Shown: in pieces, positions 1-10,070 of the stretch | How the letters are laid out: each line of letters begins with the position of its first letter | Numbering within the stretch: position 1 is the first letter of the stretch | Assembly: GCA_003263845.1 (NCBI GenBank) | Contig: JYJN01000151.1 | Span: 1-47,105, forward strand | Source of the DNA: Vibrio aestivus | GTDB taxonomy: Bacteria > Pseudomonadota > Gammaproteobacteria > Enterobacterales > Vibrionaceae | Reading direction: 5' to 3' | DNA: 47,105 nt | Position numbers and translations under genes: made by a program | The notes under the pieces: model-generated | Told to the model about the DNA's origin: nothing | What the model saw: the letters and a program-made list of their open reading frames with translations, nothing else | Databases searched by the model: none

Positions 1-1020
1 AAGTCAACAAGGTGTTTTTATCAAGGCACGACAGAGATAAATGCCCTGATAGACATCAACTTATCCATCCCACAAGGCCATATCTTTGGTGTTATCGGCT
101 CCTCTGGTGCGGGTAAAAGTACGCTGATTCGCTGTGTAAACATGCTAGAAGCGCCGACTTCGGGTTCGATTGTGGTTGATGGCATCGATCTGACTAAGCT
201 TAGCCAAAGCGAGCTTTGCGAAGCTCGCCGTAACATCGGCATGATCTTCCAGCACTTCAACCTGCTTTCATCACGCACTGTGTTTGCTAACGTTGCTCTA
301 CCTCTAGAGCTAGCGGGTAAAGACAAAGCGCATATTGAAGCGAAAGTAACGGAGCTGCTGGCATTGGTTGGTCTTGCTGATAAGCGTGAGAGCTACCCAG
401 CTAACTTGAGTGGTGGTCAGAAACAACGTGTCGCAATTGCACGTGCTCTTGCTAGCGACCCGAAAGTACTGCTGTGTGACGAAGCGACCAGCGCGCTCGA
501 TCCGGCGACAACCCAATCTATTCTAGAGCTTTTAAAAGAGATCAACCGCAAGCTAAACATCACCATTCTTTTGATTACACATGAAATGGATGTGGTAAAA
601 AGCATCTGTCATGAAGTGGCGATCATCGGCGGTGGTGAGCTAGTCGAAAAAGGTACGGTTGGCGAAATCTTTGCTCATCCTAAAACAGAGCTAGCACATG
701 AGTTTATTCGTTCAACGCTAGACCTATCGATTCCAGATGATTATCAAGTACGTTTGCAGCCAACTCGCGTTGAGGGTAGTTACCCATTAGTTCGTCTTGA
801 GTTCACGGGCGCAACGGTTGATGCCCCATTAATGTCACAAATCACCCGTAAGTTTAATATCGATGTGAGTATCCTAAGCTCGGATTTAGATTACGCAGGT
901 GGTGTTAAGTTCGGCATGATGGTCGCTGAGCTGTTTGGTAACGAAGAAGATGACAACGCAGCAATCGAATTTCTGCGCGAGCACAATGTAAAAGTAGAGG
1001 TTCTTGGCTATGTCCTTTAA
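1..1020 (+). CDS. metN: Methionine ABC transporter ATP-binding protein MetN (5' partial, frameshift)
   Basis: ATPase of the MetNIQ importer for D- and L-methionine, acting on the cytoplasmic face of the inner membrane. The Walker A motif GSSGAGKS is encoded at 97-120. The LSGGQKQR signature and the Walker B stretch [12 protein letters not shown] follow. The C-terminal ~100 residues look like the NIL/ACT-like methionine-sensing domain of this family. The true start lies before base 1. Near 15-19 a run of five T breaks the frame: with four T the upstream codons read V-N-K-V-F-Y-Q-G as in MetN relatives, so an extra T is likely. The stop overlaps the start of metI by 11 bases, indicating a metNIQ operon. 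The promoter and any MetJ operator are outside the window. Confidence 0.95.
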   Translation, partial: KSTRCFYQGTTEINALIDINLSIPQGHIFGVIGSSGAGKSTLIRCVNMLEAPTSGSIVVDGIDLTKLSQSELCEARRNIGMIFQHFNLLSSRTVFANVALPLELAGKDKAHIEAKVTELLALVGLADKRESYPANLSGGQKQRVAIARALASDPKVLLCDEATSALDPATTQSILELLKEINRKLNITILLITHEMDVVKSICHEVAIIGGGELVEKGTVGEIFAHPKTELAHEFIRSTLDLSIPDDYQVRLQPTRVEGSYPLVRLEFTGATVDAPLMSQITRKFNIDVSILSSDLDYAGGVKFGMMVAELFGNEEDDNAAIEFLREHNVKVEVLGYVL

Positions 1021-1687
1021 TGCAGTTTCACAGTGGTTAAGCCTTAACAGCGACCTTCTAATCGGCGCGACGTGGGAAACCCTCTACATGGTAGGTGTTG
1101 CGGGCATCGTTGGCTTTGCGATTGGTATTCCGCTAGGCGTTATTCTGCACATCACCAAGAAAGGTGGCCTGCTAGAGAATACCGGACTAAACAGCGTACT
1201 TGGCGCGATTGTAAATATTGGCCGTTCGGTGCCATTCTTGGTGCTTATGGTGGCGATTATTCCAGTGACTAAACTTCTAGTTGGTACCTTTATCGGCACA
1301 ACAGCAGCGATTGTTCCTCTGACGATTGGCGCGATTCCATTTGTTGCACGATTAATCGAAGGTGCACTGCTTGAAGTCCCATCGGGCCTAGTTGAAGCGG
1401 CTCAATCTATGGGCGCGACACCAACTCAAATTATTACTAAGGTACTGCTTCCAGAAGCACTGCCTACGATAGTGAACTCTGTCACCATCACACTCGTTAC
1501 CCTAGTTAGCTACTCTGCAATGGCGGGTACTGTGGGCGGTGGTGGTTTAGGTGATGTCGCTATCCGTTACGGCTTCCATCGCTATGATGTCACTATCATG
1601 GCCGTTACTGTGGTGATGCTCATCGTATTGGTTCAGATTATTCAATCTATCGGTGACGCTGTTGTTCGCCGCGTTGATCACAGATAA
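1010..1687 (+). CDS. metI: Methionine ABC transporter permease MetI
   Basis: Inner-membrane permease of the methionine importer, 225 aa, about five hydrophobic helices. The EAA-type loop that docks on MetN is visible as [12 protein letters not shown] around residues 126-137. I chose the ATG at 1010 over the in-frame TTG at 1004 because GAGG at 997-1000 sits at a usual distance from 1010 and because MetI proteins begin near there. It overlaps the end of metN, consistent with translational coupling, and is followed 66 bases later by metQ. Length fits the family. Confidence 0.95.
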   Translation: MSFNAVSQWLSLNSDLLIGATWETLYMVGVAGIVGFAIGIPLGVILHITKKGGLLENTGLNSVLGAIVNIGRSVPFLVLMVAIIPVTKLLVGTFIGTTAAIVPLTIGAIPFVARLIEGALLEVPSGLVEAAQSMGATPTQIITKVLLPEALPTIVNSVTITLVTLVSYSAMAGTVGGGGLGDVAIRYGFHRYDVTIMAVTVVMLIVLVQIIQSIGDAVVRRVDHR

Positions 1688-1753
1688 ACATTGCTTAACT
1701 CAATTAAGCGCAAAGCATTAGTTTCAAAAAATTAGACACACAAGGAGAAAGTC

Positions 1754-2563
1754 ATGAAATTCAATCTTAAAGGCCTGCTGGCAATTGCCGCTGCTGCATC
1801 TGCACTGGTTCTATCAGGTTGTGGCGAGAAAGAAGCCGATACAAGCAAAATCAAAGTTGGCGTAATGGCGGGTGCTGAAGCGCAAGTTGCAGAAGTAGCA
1901 GCAAAAGTAGCGAAAGAACAATTTGGCCTAGACGTAGAGCTTGTGACTTTCACTGACTACGTGACACCAAACGCAGCGCTTGATGATGGTTCTATCGACA
2001 TCAACGCATTCCAACACAAACCATACCTCGATCAGCAAGTCACTGACCGCGGCTACAAGCTGTCTATCGCTGGTAACACGTTTGTATACCCAATCGCTGG
2101 TTACTCTAAGCAAGTGACTTCAGTAGAAGAAATTGCTGACGGTTCTCGCATTGCCGTACCAAACGATCCAACAAACCTTGGTCGTTCTCTACTTCTTCTT
2201 GAGCAACAAGGTCTACTTGAGCTTCGTGAAGGAGCTGGCCTACTTGCGACAGTTCGTGATATCACGGCGAACCCGAAAAACATCACTATTGTTGAACTGG
2301 ATGCCGCTCAACTGCCACGTTCTCTAGACGACGTTGCGCTTTCTATCATCAACACAACTTACGCAAGCTCTATCAACCTAACTCCAGAGAAAGACGGTGT
2401 ATTTGTTGAAGACAAAGAGTCTCCGTACGTAAACCTAATCGTGTCTCGTGAAGAGAACTTAGATGCTGAAAACGTTCAGAACTTTGTAAAAGCGTATCAA
2501 ACAGATGAAGTGTACCAAGCTGCGTCAGAAATCTTCCAAGGTGGCGTAGTTAAAGGTTGGTAA
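1754..2563 (+). CDS. metQ: Methionine-binding lipoprotein MetQ
   Basis: Substrate-binding lipoprotein of the MetNIQ importer (NlpA family), 269 aa. A lipoprotein signal peptide ends in the lipobox L-S-G-C with the modified Cys at residue 23. The mature start (K-I-K-V-G-V-M-A-G) and the conserved F-T-D-Y-V-T-P-N-A-A-L stretch are typical of the family. AAGGAG at 1742-1747 is a strong ribosome binding site. Third gene of the operon, followed by a hairpin terminator. Periplasmic, anchored in the inner membrane by inference from the family. Confidence 0.96.
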   Translation: MKFNLKGLLAIAAAASALVLSGCGEKEADTSKIKVGVMAGAEAQVAEVAAKVAKEQFGLDVELVTFTDYVTPNAALDDGSIDINAFQHKPYLDQQVTDRGYKLSIAGNTFVYPIAGYSKQVTSVEEIADGSRIAVPNDPTNLGRSLLLLEQQGLLELREGAGLLATVRDITANPKNITIVELDAAQLPRSLDDVALSIINTTYASSINLTPEKDGVFVEDKESPYVNLIVSREENLDAENVQNFVKAYQTDEVYQAASEIFQGGVVKGW

Positions 2564-2587
2564 AGCCTGACACACCTTATTAAACTT

Positions 2588-2616
2588 AAACGGCCCGCAA
2601 CTAGCGAGCCGTTTTT
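2588..2616 (+). terminator. Rho-independent terminator of metNIQ
   Basis: AAACGGC at 2588-2594 pairs with GCCGTTT at 2608-2614, the stem continuing through CGC/GCG around a short loop, followed by a T run. It lies between two convergent genes and may also serve the outer-membrane protein gene on the minus strand. Confidence 0.8.
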
Positions 2617-2632
2617 CTATCTGTGTAAAAGA

Positions 2633-3430
2633 TTAAAGTCGATAAGATACGTAGAACAATAAGCCTCTTATATCGTTCTCGACACGAAAGGTGTAATCCT
2701 TTTTAGCCTTAATATCTAACGAGGTCGTATTGTAGGCAAAGCCCGCAGAAAAGTTATCAATAAAATCATACTCCACGCCCAATATCACATCCACTAGCAA
2801 CCCAGAATAGTCATCAACTCTCAGGCTAAAGTAATCCGCAGCCGCAATCATTGAAAAGTCCTTTCCTAGTTCATAGTCCATCCTAAAGCCTATGACAGGA
2901 AGGGGCGCTAACACGTTCACAGACTCATTTACATATTCTTTTTCTATATCACCAATCAATGATGCTCTTAAGCCCGTGTCCACCTCTAGAGCGTGTATGC
3001 CAGCAGCAAAGGATAATTCGACATCTTCATTGTGATAAAACGAATAGGCATAATTAAGTTTGTAAATATCAAAATCAGCGAAGGAGTTAACGCGAGTTCC
3101 AACAAGATATTCTTTGTCTTTCCAACTCAGCCTCCGTTCAATGACTTTCTCCGCTTTTCCTCTAATCGCATAATAAGCAAATTCGACTCGATGATAATCG
3201 CTAAAGCGATATTGCGCCTTCATTCTGAAATTATGCGTTTCCGTTTCCATGCCTAAATCTTCTTCGACGTTAATCGACGCGGCAACCAACTTACCAGTTG
3301 TTGCACTCATTTCTAGATCATTTGAAGCAACAAGGTAGGTTCCCATATCCCATTGAAATTTAGGATCATTTATCGCATAAGCATTGAGTGAACATAAGGT
3401 AACTATTGAAAGACTTACTATCTTTTTCAT
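2633..3430 (-). CDS. Predicted outer-membrane beta-barrel protein
   Basis: 265 aa, with a Sec signal peptide (residues 1-19, ending N-A-Y-A). The rest alternates polar and hydrophobic residues, has many aromatic girdle residues, and ends in an aromatic-rich strand (L-L-F-Y-V-S-Y-R-L), all typical of outer-membrane barrels. Phrases such as F-R-M-K-A-Q-Y-R-F-S-D-Y-H and G-V-E-Y-D-F-I-D-N-F resemble OmpA/OmpW-like or DUF-type small barrels, but I cannot assign a family or substrate. AAGGA lies just before the ATG. It stands alone, convergent with metQ. Function unknown. Confidence 0.75.
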   Translation of the reverse strand: MKKIVSLSIVTLCSLNAYAINDPKFQWDMGTYLVASNDLEMSATTGKLVAASINVEEDLGMETETHNFRMKAQYRFSDYHRVEFAYYAIRGKAEKVIERRLSWKDKEYLVGTRVNSFADFDIYKLNYAYSFYHNEDVELSFAAGIHALEVDTGLRASLIGDIEKEYVNESVNVLAPLPVIGFRMDYELGKDFSMIAAADYFSLRVDDYSGLLVDVILGVEYDFIDNFSAGFAYNTTSLDIKAKKDYTFRVENDIRGLLFYVSYRL

Positions 3431-3560
3431 TGAGATTCCTTTCTTTATGATGATGCTTGAGACAACTAGACTGGGCTATCTCTCGGTTACTTCCTGTACC
3501 CGACATACCATCAATATAAACAATAATATTAAAATTCAAAGTATATTACATTTAAATAAC

Positions 3561-3592
3561 AAAGGCTTGCTCTGAAAAGAGCAAGCCTTTTT
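3561..3592 (-). terminator. Rho-independent terminator
   Basis: Perfect 13-bp stem AAAGGCTTGCTCT / AGAGCAAGCCTTT (3561-3573 with 3578-3590) around loop GAAA. It lies just past the end of the minus-strand gene at 3614-4390, so it probably ends the syd operon. The T run is better on the plus strand, so it may work both ways. Confidence 0.8.
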
Positions 3593-3613
3593 CATTGGGC
3601 AATCACACATCAG

Positions 3614-4390
3614 CTATTTAATGTGATCCCAAGACATATTAGAGACAATACGACAGTCATCGCATTTAAAATGAAAGATATCGTGGATAGGCTCTTCAAG
3701 TAACCACTCTCCTCCACATTTCGGACACTTACGCGCTTGCTCGTCAGCTAGGCTTTTGCCACCCACTCGATATTGGTAGTAGTAGGTTGGAATCTTAGTT
3801 AAGTATTCCATTCGCCCACGCAGATCCCAACCTCGCTTAAAAAGCACACTGTCGGCATCACAAATCTCGTGTAGAGCTGCATGTTCTGCTCGGCAGCCAC
3901 CCGCCATTTGGATTTCATCACACGCTTGCCATTCTGTTTGCCATTTCACTACCGCTTTGTGGTCACCATTTAACGTTGGTGGATTGCGATACAGAGGAAT
4001 CGGCAGCAAGGTTTCGCCACTTCTCAGCGGAGAACAGGTATGCACATAGGTTGTGTAGAGGATTTGCCAACTTGGCGTCTCTTCTTCAGCGGCTTCTTCC
4101 GAATTGAGATCGCGACCTAACATGCGCATTTTGGGCGCCAACAAACTCGCTTCGGTAAGGCGATTAAAACATACCTTCACAAAATCAGAATGATTTCTTG
4201 GGTGTAAGCTTTGTTCTTCAGGACAAACTACACGTACATAAAACTCCCCATCACCCATGACAATGGGAAACTCACGCCCTAGGACTTGACCGTTGTAACG
4301 CAGCGCATCCATTAAACCATTGATGGCTTTATCGACAGCGGTAATTGTAGTGTTATCAAAACACTCAAACTGAAGCTCAACAACGTACAC
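3614..4390 (-). CDS. DUF2310 zinc-ribbon-containing protein
   Basis: 258 aa protein of the DUF2310 family (Zn-ribbon-containing, suggested in databases as nucleic-acid binding, but of unknown role). The C-terminus carries two Cys pairs, C-P-K-C-G-G and C-D-D-C (residues ~221-248), which form the zinc ribbon. The start is a GTG directly after the stop of syd, with GGTGG upstream, so the two genes are probably co-transcribed and translationally coupled. The syd-DUF2310 pairing is usual in vibrios. No function can be assigned. Confidence 0.85.
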   Translation of the reverse strand: MYVVELQFECFDNTTITAVDKAINGLMDALRYNGQVLGREFPIVMGDGEFYVRVVCPEEQSLHPRNHSDFVKVCFNRLTEASLLAPKMRMLGRDLNSEEAAEEETPSWQILYTTYVHTCSPLRSGETLLPIPLYRNPPTLNGDHKAVVKWQTEWQACDEIQMAGGCRAEHAALHEICDADSVLFKRGWDLRGRMEYLTKIPTYYYQYRVGGKSLADEQARKCPKCGGEWLLEEPIHDIFHFKCDDCRIVSNMSWDHIK

Positions 4391-4936
4391 TTAAACCACC
4401 GGCTCTAATTTATCTAGGAACTCAACAATATCAGTTGCCAGTACATCACGTTTATCAGTCCCCAGACGTTCCAGAATCACGTTACCTGACAGGTTACAAA
4501 TAGAAATCACGTCTAATTCTGCATCCGTTGCGCCAATAAAAACGGTTGGCTTTAGTTTTAAGCGTCGCTGCGTGACTAGATGGCCAAGAATGTTCTCTTG
4601 CAGGCGAGTAAAATCATCGTCACTCCATACTTGAAGCAAAGTGAGCTCGTTACCCGACCAAGTCGCTTCCATATCTGCGCTGTATTGGCTGCCATAGAAC
4701 GCCTTAATGTCTTCATGCAGCGTCAGTTCAATCGCATTTTCAACGTTAGTAAAATCCGCCAACTGCTCTCTTGGAAAAGCTTTCCATTCCACTTCATCGT
4801 CTCGCTTTGACTCAACACATGGCGATACAAGGTCTGCAAGCTCCTCACTCACCGGTAAGCGGTTGTGCTTTTGTTGATGGGCTTGCATGTAAGTTTGACT
4901 AAAGTTCGCTAGGGCTTGAGTGACACGTTCGGTCAT
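4391..4936 (-). CDS. syd: SecY-interacting protein Syd
   Basis: 181 aa, the same length as E. coli Syd, a peripheral cytoplasmic protein that binds SecY and is thought to monitor translocon assembly. The conserved pattern ([21 protein letters not shown] near residues 65-85) is clear. I start at the ATG at 4936, preceded by GGAGAT at a normal distance; a longer reading frame to 5020 adds 28 residues that do not look like Syd. First gene of a two-gene minus-strand unit with the DUF2310 gene; divergent from queF. Confidence 0.92.
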   Translation of the reverse strand: MTERVTQALANFSQTYMQAHQQKHNRLPVSEELADLVSPCVESKRDDEVEWKAFPREQLADFTNVENAIELTLHEDIKAFYGSQYSADMEATWSGNELTLLQVWSDDDFTRLQENILGHLVTQRRLKLKPTVFIGATDAELDVISICNLSGNVILERLGTDKRDVLATDIVEFLDKLEPVV

Positions 4937-5045
4937 GAAAATCTCCAAATTCGCCTGAGTTTGCCACCATCGGTGCATCATCAGATGACAGCCTGAGTGG
5001 GATTGCGTAAAATTCCCCATATTCTAATCTAATTCGAATTAAAGT

Positions 5046-5894
5046 ATGAGCAAATATTCCGATGCTAAAGAGCTTGCTGGGCTAACTCTGGGTCAAAAGA
5101 CTGAGTACGCAAACCAGTACGACCCTTCTCTTCTTCAACCTGTGCCACGAAGCTTAAACCGTGACGACCTTGAGTTAGGTGATACGCTGCCATTTAAAGG
5201 CTGCGATATTTGGACCATGTACGAACTCTCTTGGTTGAATGAAAAAGGCTTACCTCAAGTTGCCATCGGTGAAGTTGCGATTCCTGCGACTAGCCCAAAT
5301 TTAATCGAATCCAAGTCATTGAAGCTGTATCTCAATAGCTACAATCAAAGCCGATTTACAAGTTGGGATGATGTTCAGAAGACGCTAGAAAAAGATCTGT
5401 CCGAATGTGCCGGTGAGGCGGTGGAAATTACCGTCAATTCGGTCACTGACTACACGAATCAGCCAATTGTGACCATGCAAGGCGACTGCATTGACGATCA
5501 AGATATTCAAATCGACAGCTATGAGTTTGAAGCCAACCTACTTGAAGGGGCAGCAGATAAAGGAAAAGAAGTCGAAGAGACCCTGCACAGCCACCTACTC
5601 AAATCCAACTGCTTGATCACCAATCAACCAGATTGGGGAAGTGTCGAAATACAATATCAAGGTCAACAAATCGATCGCGAAGCTCTGTTACGCTATCTCG
5701 TCTCTTTTCGTGAACATAACGAGTTTCACGAGCAGTGTGTTGAACGTATCTTTACCGACATCATGCAGTACTGCCAACCAAAATCACTGACAGTATATGC
5801 ACGTTACACACGACGTGGCGGGTTAGACATCAACCCTTATCGCTCATCGACACAGTCGAAGCCGTCCCATAACAGAAGAATGGCTCGTCAATAA
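5046..5894 (+). CDS. queF: NADPH-dependent 7-cyano-7-deazaguanine reductase QueF
   Basis: Reduces preQ0 to preQ1 in queuosine tRNA modification. 282 aa, the long bimodular (YqcD-type) form. The QueF motif E-S-K-S-L-K-L-Y is present around residues 92-99. The catalytic Cys is residue 189 in L-K-S-N-C, with the acid Asp seven residues on (Q-P-D-W-G-S), matching the E. coli arrangement. Divergent from syd across a 109-base gap that must hold both promoters. The next gene starts 14 bases after the stop, so read-through is likely. Confidence 0.96.
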   Translation: MSKYSDAKELAGLTLGQKTEYANQYDPSLLQPVPRSLNRDDLELGDTLPFKGCDIWTMYELSWLNEKGLPQVAIGEVAIPATSPNLIESKSLKLYLNSYNQSRFTSWDDVQKTLEKDLSECAGEAVEITVNSVTDYTNQPIVTMQGDCIDDQDIQIDSYEFEANLLEGAADKGKEVEETLHSHLLKSNCLITNQPDWGSVEIQYQGQQIDREALLRYLVSFREHNEFHEQCVERIFTDIMQYCQPKSLTVYARYTRRGGLDINPYRSSTQSKPSHNRRMARQ

Positions 5895-5908
5895 GGAAAA
5901 CAACGAGA

Positions 5909-8182
5909 ATGCGAATTTTGCGCTGGATGCGTCTGCCTTTGGTGGTGCTACTCTCTTTAGCCTCATTTTGGGCACAAGCTGCATTGAGTTATACCTCTCC
6001 ACAGCTTAATGAAGCCAACGGTTTAGTCGATATTGTACCGATGCAAGCTAAGGTTCTAACCAATAATTACCTAGCAGAGCGCAGCCTCTCTGATAAATCG
6101 GAAAAGAGCCCATCACTGGTGACTCGAGAAGAGACCGACAGCAGAATTCGCACTCCAAGTAACACGGTTGATGCCTACCAAATTTTGGCCAGGGCAGAGT
6201 TCAACCTAGAGAATTTCCGCGCCTCTATTACTTACCTCGACAAGGCGCTCGAACTCACCGAAGAGTACCGCTTCCCTTACAAACGCTTGGAAGTACAAAT
6301 CCTCAAAGCACGCTTGCGCTGGCAAATGGAACGCAACTCTGAGAAAACCAAGCAAGAGTTAGCTCTCATTGAGCAAGACTACGCGAAGGTCAGCAACCCA
6401 GAGCAATTTGCTCGCGGCGTGAATTATCGTCTTTACATGCTCAAAGCAGAAGTGGCTGCCTATGAAGGAAACATCGATCAAGCGCTAGTGTACTACGGTG
6501 AGATTAAGCCTTACGTAGACAAAAGCCCATCGCCATATATCACCATTGAGTATCATCTAGAGCTTGGCCGTACGCTGCTAAAACACCGCCTATACAACCG
6601 AGCACTATCTGAACTGCTTTATGCTTACTGGAGCGCGATTGAGGAGAACTCCAGTGCTCAGCTTGCGGAAGTGAACCGTACGCTAGGCCAGCTGTTTTAC
6701 GATCGCCGTGTGTTTGATAAAGCACTAGATCACCTTTCAGAAGCCGCCGACTTCTACGACAACTACGAGCGGTCACCAATATTAGCGCGCGTACTCAAAT
6801 TTATGGGTGATATTTACTACCGTCAGGGCCGTTATAACTTAGCGTTAGTGCACTATTTTAATGTCATCGACCATGAGCGAGCAGAAAACAACATTGAGCG
6901 CGTGATTGAGATTCGTCTGTCTCTGTCGGCGACGTATTTGCAACTGTACAACTATCCCCTGTCTGAGCAATACCTCAAACGAGCAGAAGATTTGCTCGAG
7001 TATGCGGAATTCCCAGAACTCAAAGCACGTGCTCTGATTCTTCAAGCTGGCTTGAACTACTACCAAAAGATTCCTGGTGCCGTCATTCCATTGGCAAACT
7101 CTGCCCTTGAGATTGCCAAAACCATGAACAACCTAGAACTAGAGAAGCATGCTTATCAAATGCTGCATTTAGGCTATGAGCAAGCGGGCAACTACCGAAT
7201 GTCGCTGGAGAATCTGAAAACCTACAATGCACTAGCCAATATTCAGCAAGAGAAGTTGGACTTAATCAGTGAAGACGCCTTTAGACAGCAAAAGGAGTTC
7301 ACCGAGCAAACCTTACACTATGTTGGGCAAAGCGAAGAGCTAATCGAAATTCAAGCAGACTACCGAAAATTCCAGAAAATCACAGCGACTATTTTGGTTA
7401 TCGCTACCATTATGTTCTTAGTCCTACTTAGACGTGGTCATGTCATTCGTGTTCAAAAAGACAAGTTAGAAGTACTCAATGATCACCTCTTCACTCACTC
7501 GCGCTCTACGCTGCCTAACCTTCGTATGCTCACAGCGAAACTGCCTGCGTCGCTGCAAAAAAGCAGTAACACCTATGAGCAATGGCATGTGGGAGAATTA
7601 ATCAATGAGCCGCTTAATGACCGACTGCGTTTCATCATGATTGATGTGCCTTTCCTGCGTAATATGTACTTACAGCATGGATACAGTGAAGGCCTGAAAC
7701 TTGAGAAGTCATTCGGTGAGTACTTAAATGGAAAACTTGATCCTGAAGCGCGTATTTACCACTTCTCCGATGCCAACTTGCTCTATATCGAACCGAGTAG
7801 CGAAAACAATAAAGATCCTAAGGCGATTTTTAATAAAGTGCAGCAGTGGGTTGCTGAGTTCAAGCCAGAGCTTCACCTCAACCGAATCGTGCGAGTCGGC
7901 CTAGCGGATTACCCATTCCTGCCACGCGCCTACACTGCCGTGAATGATAAAGAGCTGCTCGATATCTTGCTCATGTCTACCGATGCCGCAAGAACACTGA
8001 GCATGAAAGAACACTCAAGCCAATGGGTTTACCTAAAAGCTATTGATAATGCACCTGCGGCAAGTATTGCGACTGGAAACATCCGCAAAGCATGTAAACA
8101 CGCAATGAGCCAAGGGTTAATAAAAGTGCATTCTTCGTATCAGAATGAGGAGAGCATCAAAAAATTATTAAAAGATGCTTAA
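5909..8182 (+). CDS. TPR-repeat membrane protein with degenerate GGDEF domain
   Basis: 757 aa. Domain order: signal peptide or anchor (residues 1-25), a large predicted periplasmic helical region with TPR-like repeats (about 55-450; for example Y-Q-I-L-A-R-A-E-F-N-L-E-N-F and M-G-D-I-Y-Y-R-Q-G-R-Y-N-L-A), one transmembrane helix (about 490-508), and a C-terminal cytoplasmic domain. That domain keeps the GGDEF outline: L-P-N-L-R-M-L for the start, F-I-M-I-D-V for the metal-binding strand, Y-S-E-G-L-K-L-E-K for the helix. The catalytic GGDEF loop is replaced by H-F-S-D-A-N-L, so it should not make c-di-GMP. It directly precedes an active-looking cyclase. A sensory or regulatory partner role is inference. 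Confidence 0.75.
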   Translation: MRILRWMRLPLVVLLSLASFWAQAALSYTSPQLNEANGLVDIVPMQAKVLTNNYLAERSLSDKSEKSPSLVTREETDSRIRTPSNTVDAYQILARAEFNLENFRASITYLDKALELTEEYRFPYKRLEVQILKARLRWQMERNSEKTKQELALIEQDYAKVSNPEQFARGVNYRLYMLKAEVAAYEGNIDQALVYYGEIKPYVDKSPSPYITIEYHLELGRTLLKHRLYNRALSELLYAYWSAIEENSSAQLAEVNRTLGQLFYDRRVFDKALDHLSEAADFYDNYERSPILARVLKFMGDIYYRQGRYNLALVHYFNVIDHERAENNIERVIEIRLSLSATYLQLYNYPLSEQYLKRAEDLLEYAEFPELKARALILQAGLNYYQKIPGAVIPLANSALEIAKTMNNLELEKHAYQMLHLGYEQAGNYRMSLENLKTYNALANIQQEKLDLISEDAFRQQKEFTEQTLHYVGQSEELIEIQADYRKFQKITATILVIATIMFLVLLRRGHVIRVQKDKLEVLNDHLFTHSRSTLPNLRMLTAKLPASLQKSSNTYEQWHVGELINEPLNDRLRFIMIDVPFLRNMYLQHGYSEGLKLEKSFGEYLNGKLDPEARIYHFSDANLLYIEPSSENNKDPKAIFNKVQQWVAEFKPELHLNRIVRVGLADYPFLPRAYTAVNDKELLDILLMSTDAARTLSMKEHSSQWVYLKAIDNAPAASIATGNIRKACKHAMSQGLIKVHSSYQNEESIKKLLKDA

Positions 8183-8291
8183 ATTGCTAGCGCTCGGTCA
8201 CCATATACAGTGACGTAGCTGATTATTTTGTTATTATCTATCAATCAGTAAATTAGATCTTTCTCGATCTAACGTTGTAAAGTTAGTTGTA

Positions 8292-9861
8292 ATGGGCGTC
8301 CTCGAACAAGATATACAATCTCAACTCCATCAGGTGAAAAGTCAATTAGACAAGGTTCGGTTGACACAACGAGACACTACGCTCAAATTTAAACGAGAAC
8401 AGAAGATTCTCAAGAGAATTGTGAGCGCTTTGTGCCATGCTTATGGGGACAGCGACAACTTACGTTTAAAACAGGGGCTTGCTGAGTTGCAGCAGTCATT
8501 GGAGCAGCAAAAAAGACGTAAGCGATTTAATACCGAAACTGGCGGTATTAGAGCGTATGTTGAAGCAGCAAACCATTGCGACGGAGAAACAAACCATCAA
8601 TCTCGATTCCCAGATCAAACACAGTGGCGAAACTCTATTACGCGTCACAGGCTTACCTGCCAAGGTTAAACGAGACCTCCGAGACTTGCTTAGCTACTCT
8701 GAGGGTATCGACTCGACCAAATCCGATCAGGCATTAAAGCTTCTTGGAATCTATGAACGTTCAATTAAAATTATCACGGCCAACCCAGAATCTATCACTG
8801 GTGACATCAACAATGCCGCCGATAAAGAACTACTCATTAGCCTTTCTGATGAGTTGCAGCACCTGATCACCGAGCTCGATTTTGAAGGTGAGTCTGGTGA
8901 GCTGCTCAATGATATTCGGGCCAAACTGCTGATTGGTGTGAACACCCACAACTTATTAGAGCTGATTCTTCAAACTCTCAAATTGGTGATTGATGGCACC
9001 AAGTACGAACGCAAAACCTCCGAGCAATTTCTTGAGCAAATCAACGCAACCTTAGCTTCCACGCTAAAAAGCTCTAACCAGAATAGCGATCAAAGCCAAA
9101 GCTACTTTGAACAGCGTCAAGAGATGAACAAAGAACTTGATGAACTGGTCAGCGCAACTCAGTCCCAAGTAAAAAGCGCTTCAAACCTCGAAAGCTTAAA
9201 AGCCAATATCAACCCGTTACTGTTAGAAATTGCCTCTCTGTCTGAACGTCTTCACCATGCAGAAAAGCGCGAACAAACACTTATTGAGCGTATGGAATAC
9301 AACAATAATCAAGTCGAAGCCATGTTCGAGCTAACACAAGATTATCGTCGTCGTTTAGAAGACCAAGCTCAGCGTATGCTGCTTGATCCACTAACAAAAA
9401 CCTACAACCGTGCCGCGTTTAATGATCGTTTAGAAATTGAATATCGTCGCTGGATCCGAAACCAACACAATCTACGTATCATCCTGCTCGATATCGACAA
9501 GTTTAAGGCTATTAACGACAGTTTTGGTTACAGTGCTGGTGATAAAGCGCTGAAAATTATTGCACGAACTATCCAGAAAGAGCTGTTAGACACCGATACT
9601 GTTGCACGTTTTTCTGGCGAAGAATTCATTCTTTTGCTGCCTGAACGCGATGACAAAGAGTGCTACAAAGTCGTACAGAACATTCAGCGGAATGTGAGTA
9701 AGCTACCGTTCAAATTTAGAGACCACAGCATCACCATCACACTCTCAGCATCCAGTACTCAGTTTAAGAACTCTGATACACCAGAAGAGGTCTTGGAGCG
9801 TTTAAACCTAAGACTCAATGAAGCGAAACACATGGGTCCAAACCAGATCGTTTGGAAGTAA
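8292..9861 (+). CDS. Diguanylate cyclase with long helical N-terminus (frameshift in assembly)
   Basis: Makes c-di-GMP from two GTP. About 522 aa once one base is removed: the N-terminal frame from 8292 and the main frame join at an A run at 8509-8514, where six A should be five (Q-S-L-E-Q-Q-K-D-V-S-D-L). Residues 1-340 are soluble, mostly helical and coiled-coil. The GGDEF domain fills the last ~170 residues: D-P-L-T-K-T-Y-N-R, the metal-binding strand I-L-L-D-I-D-K-F-K, and the signature S-G-E-E-F at 9613-9627. Ser replaces the first Gly, a variant seen in active enzymes. The position of the RxxD inhibitory site reads L-D-T-D, so product inhibition there is probably absent. No membrane segment. 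Confidence 0.88.
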
Positions 9862-10070
9862 GTCCACAAATCAACCCTATTGACCCATATCAAAACAAGG
9901 GTTACCCCACCTCACAGACACACTCAATCTCATCATTGATACTTAAATTTCAAACAGTTATCACAGCGACTTGAGTATTCCTTTTTTAGTATTGTTTGCT
10001 ACTATGAAAGAGACACAATAAGAAAAACAACGATCTCACTGCCATTCGAAAGATTAGAAAGGAGGGTCAT

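Noticed and set aside
3384..3575. Plus-strand frame of 63 residues before the terminator at 3561
   Set aside because: It runs over the start of the outer-membrane gene on the other strand and ends inside a terminator hairpin; no family features.
4937..5020. 28-residue N-terminal extension of Syd
   Set aside because: It does not resemble Syd; the ATG at 4936 has a good ribosome binding site and gives the family length of 181 aa.
8183..8291. Hairpin GGTCAC-ATATAC-GTGAC as a terminator after the TPR gene
   Set aside because: The stem is only about five pairs and no T run follows; more likely part of a promoter region or chance.
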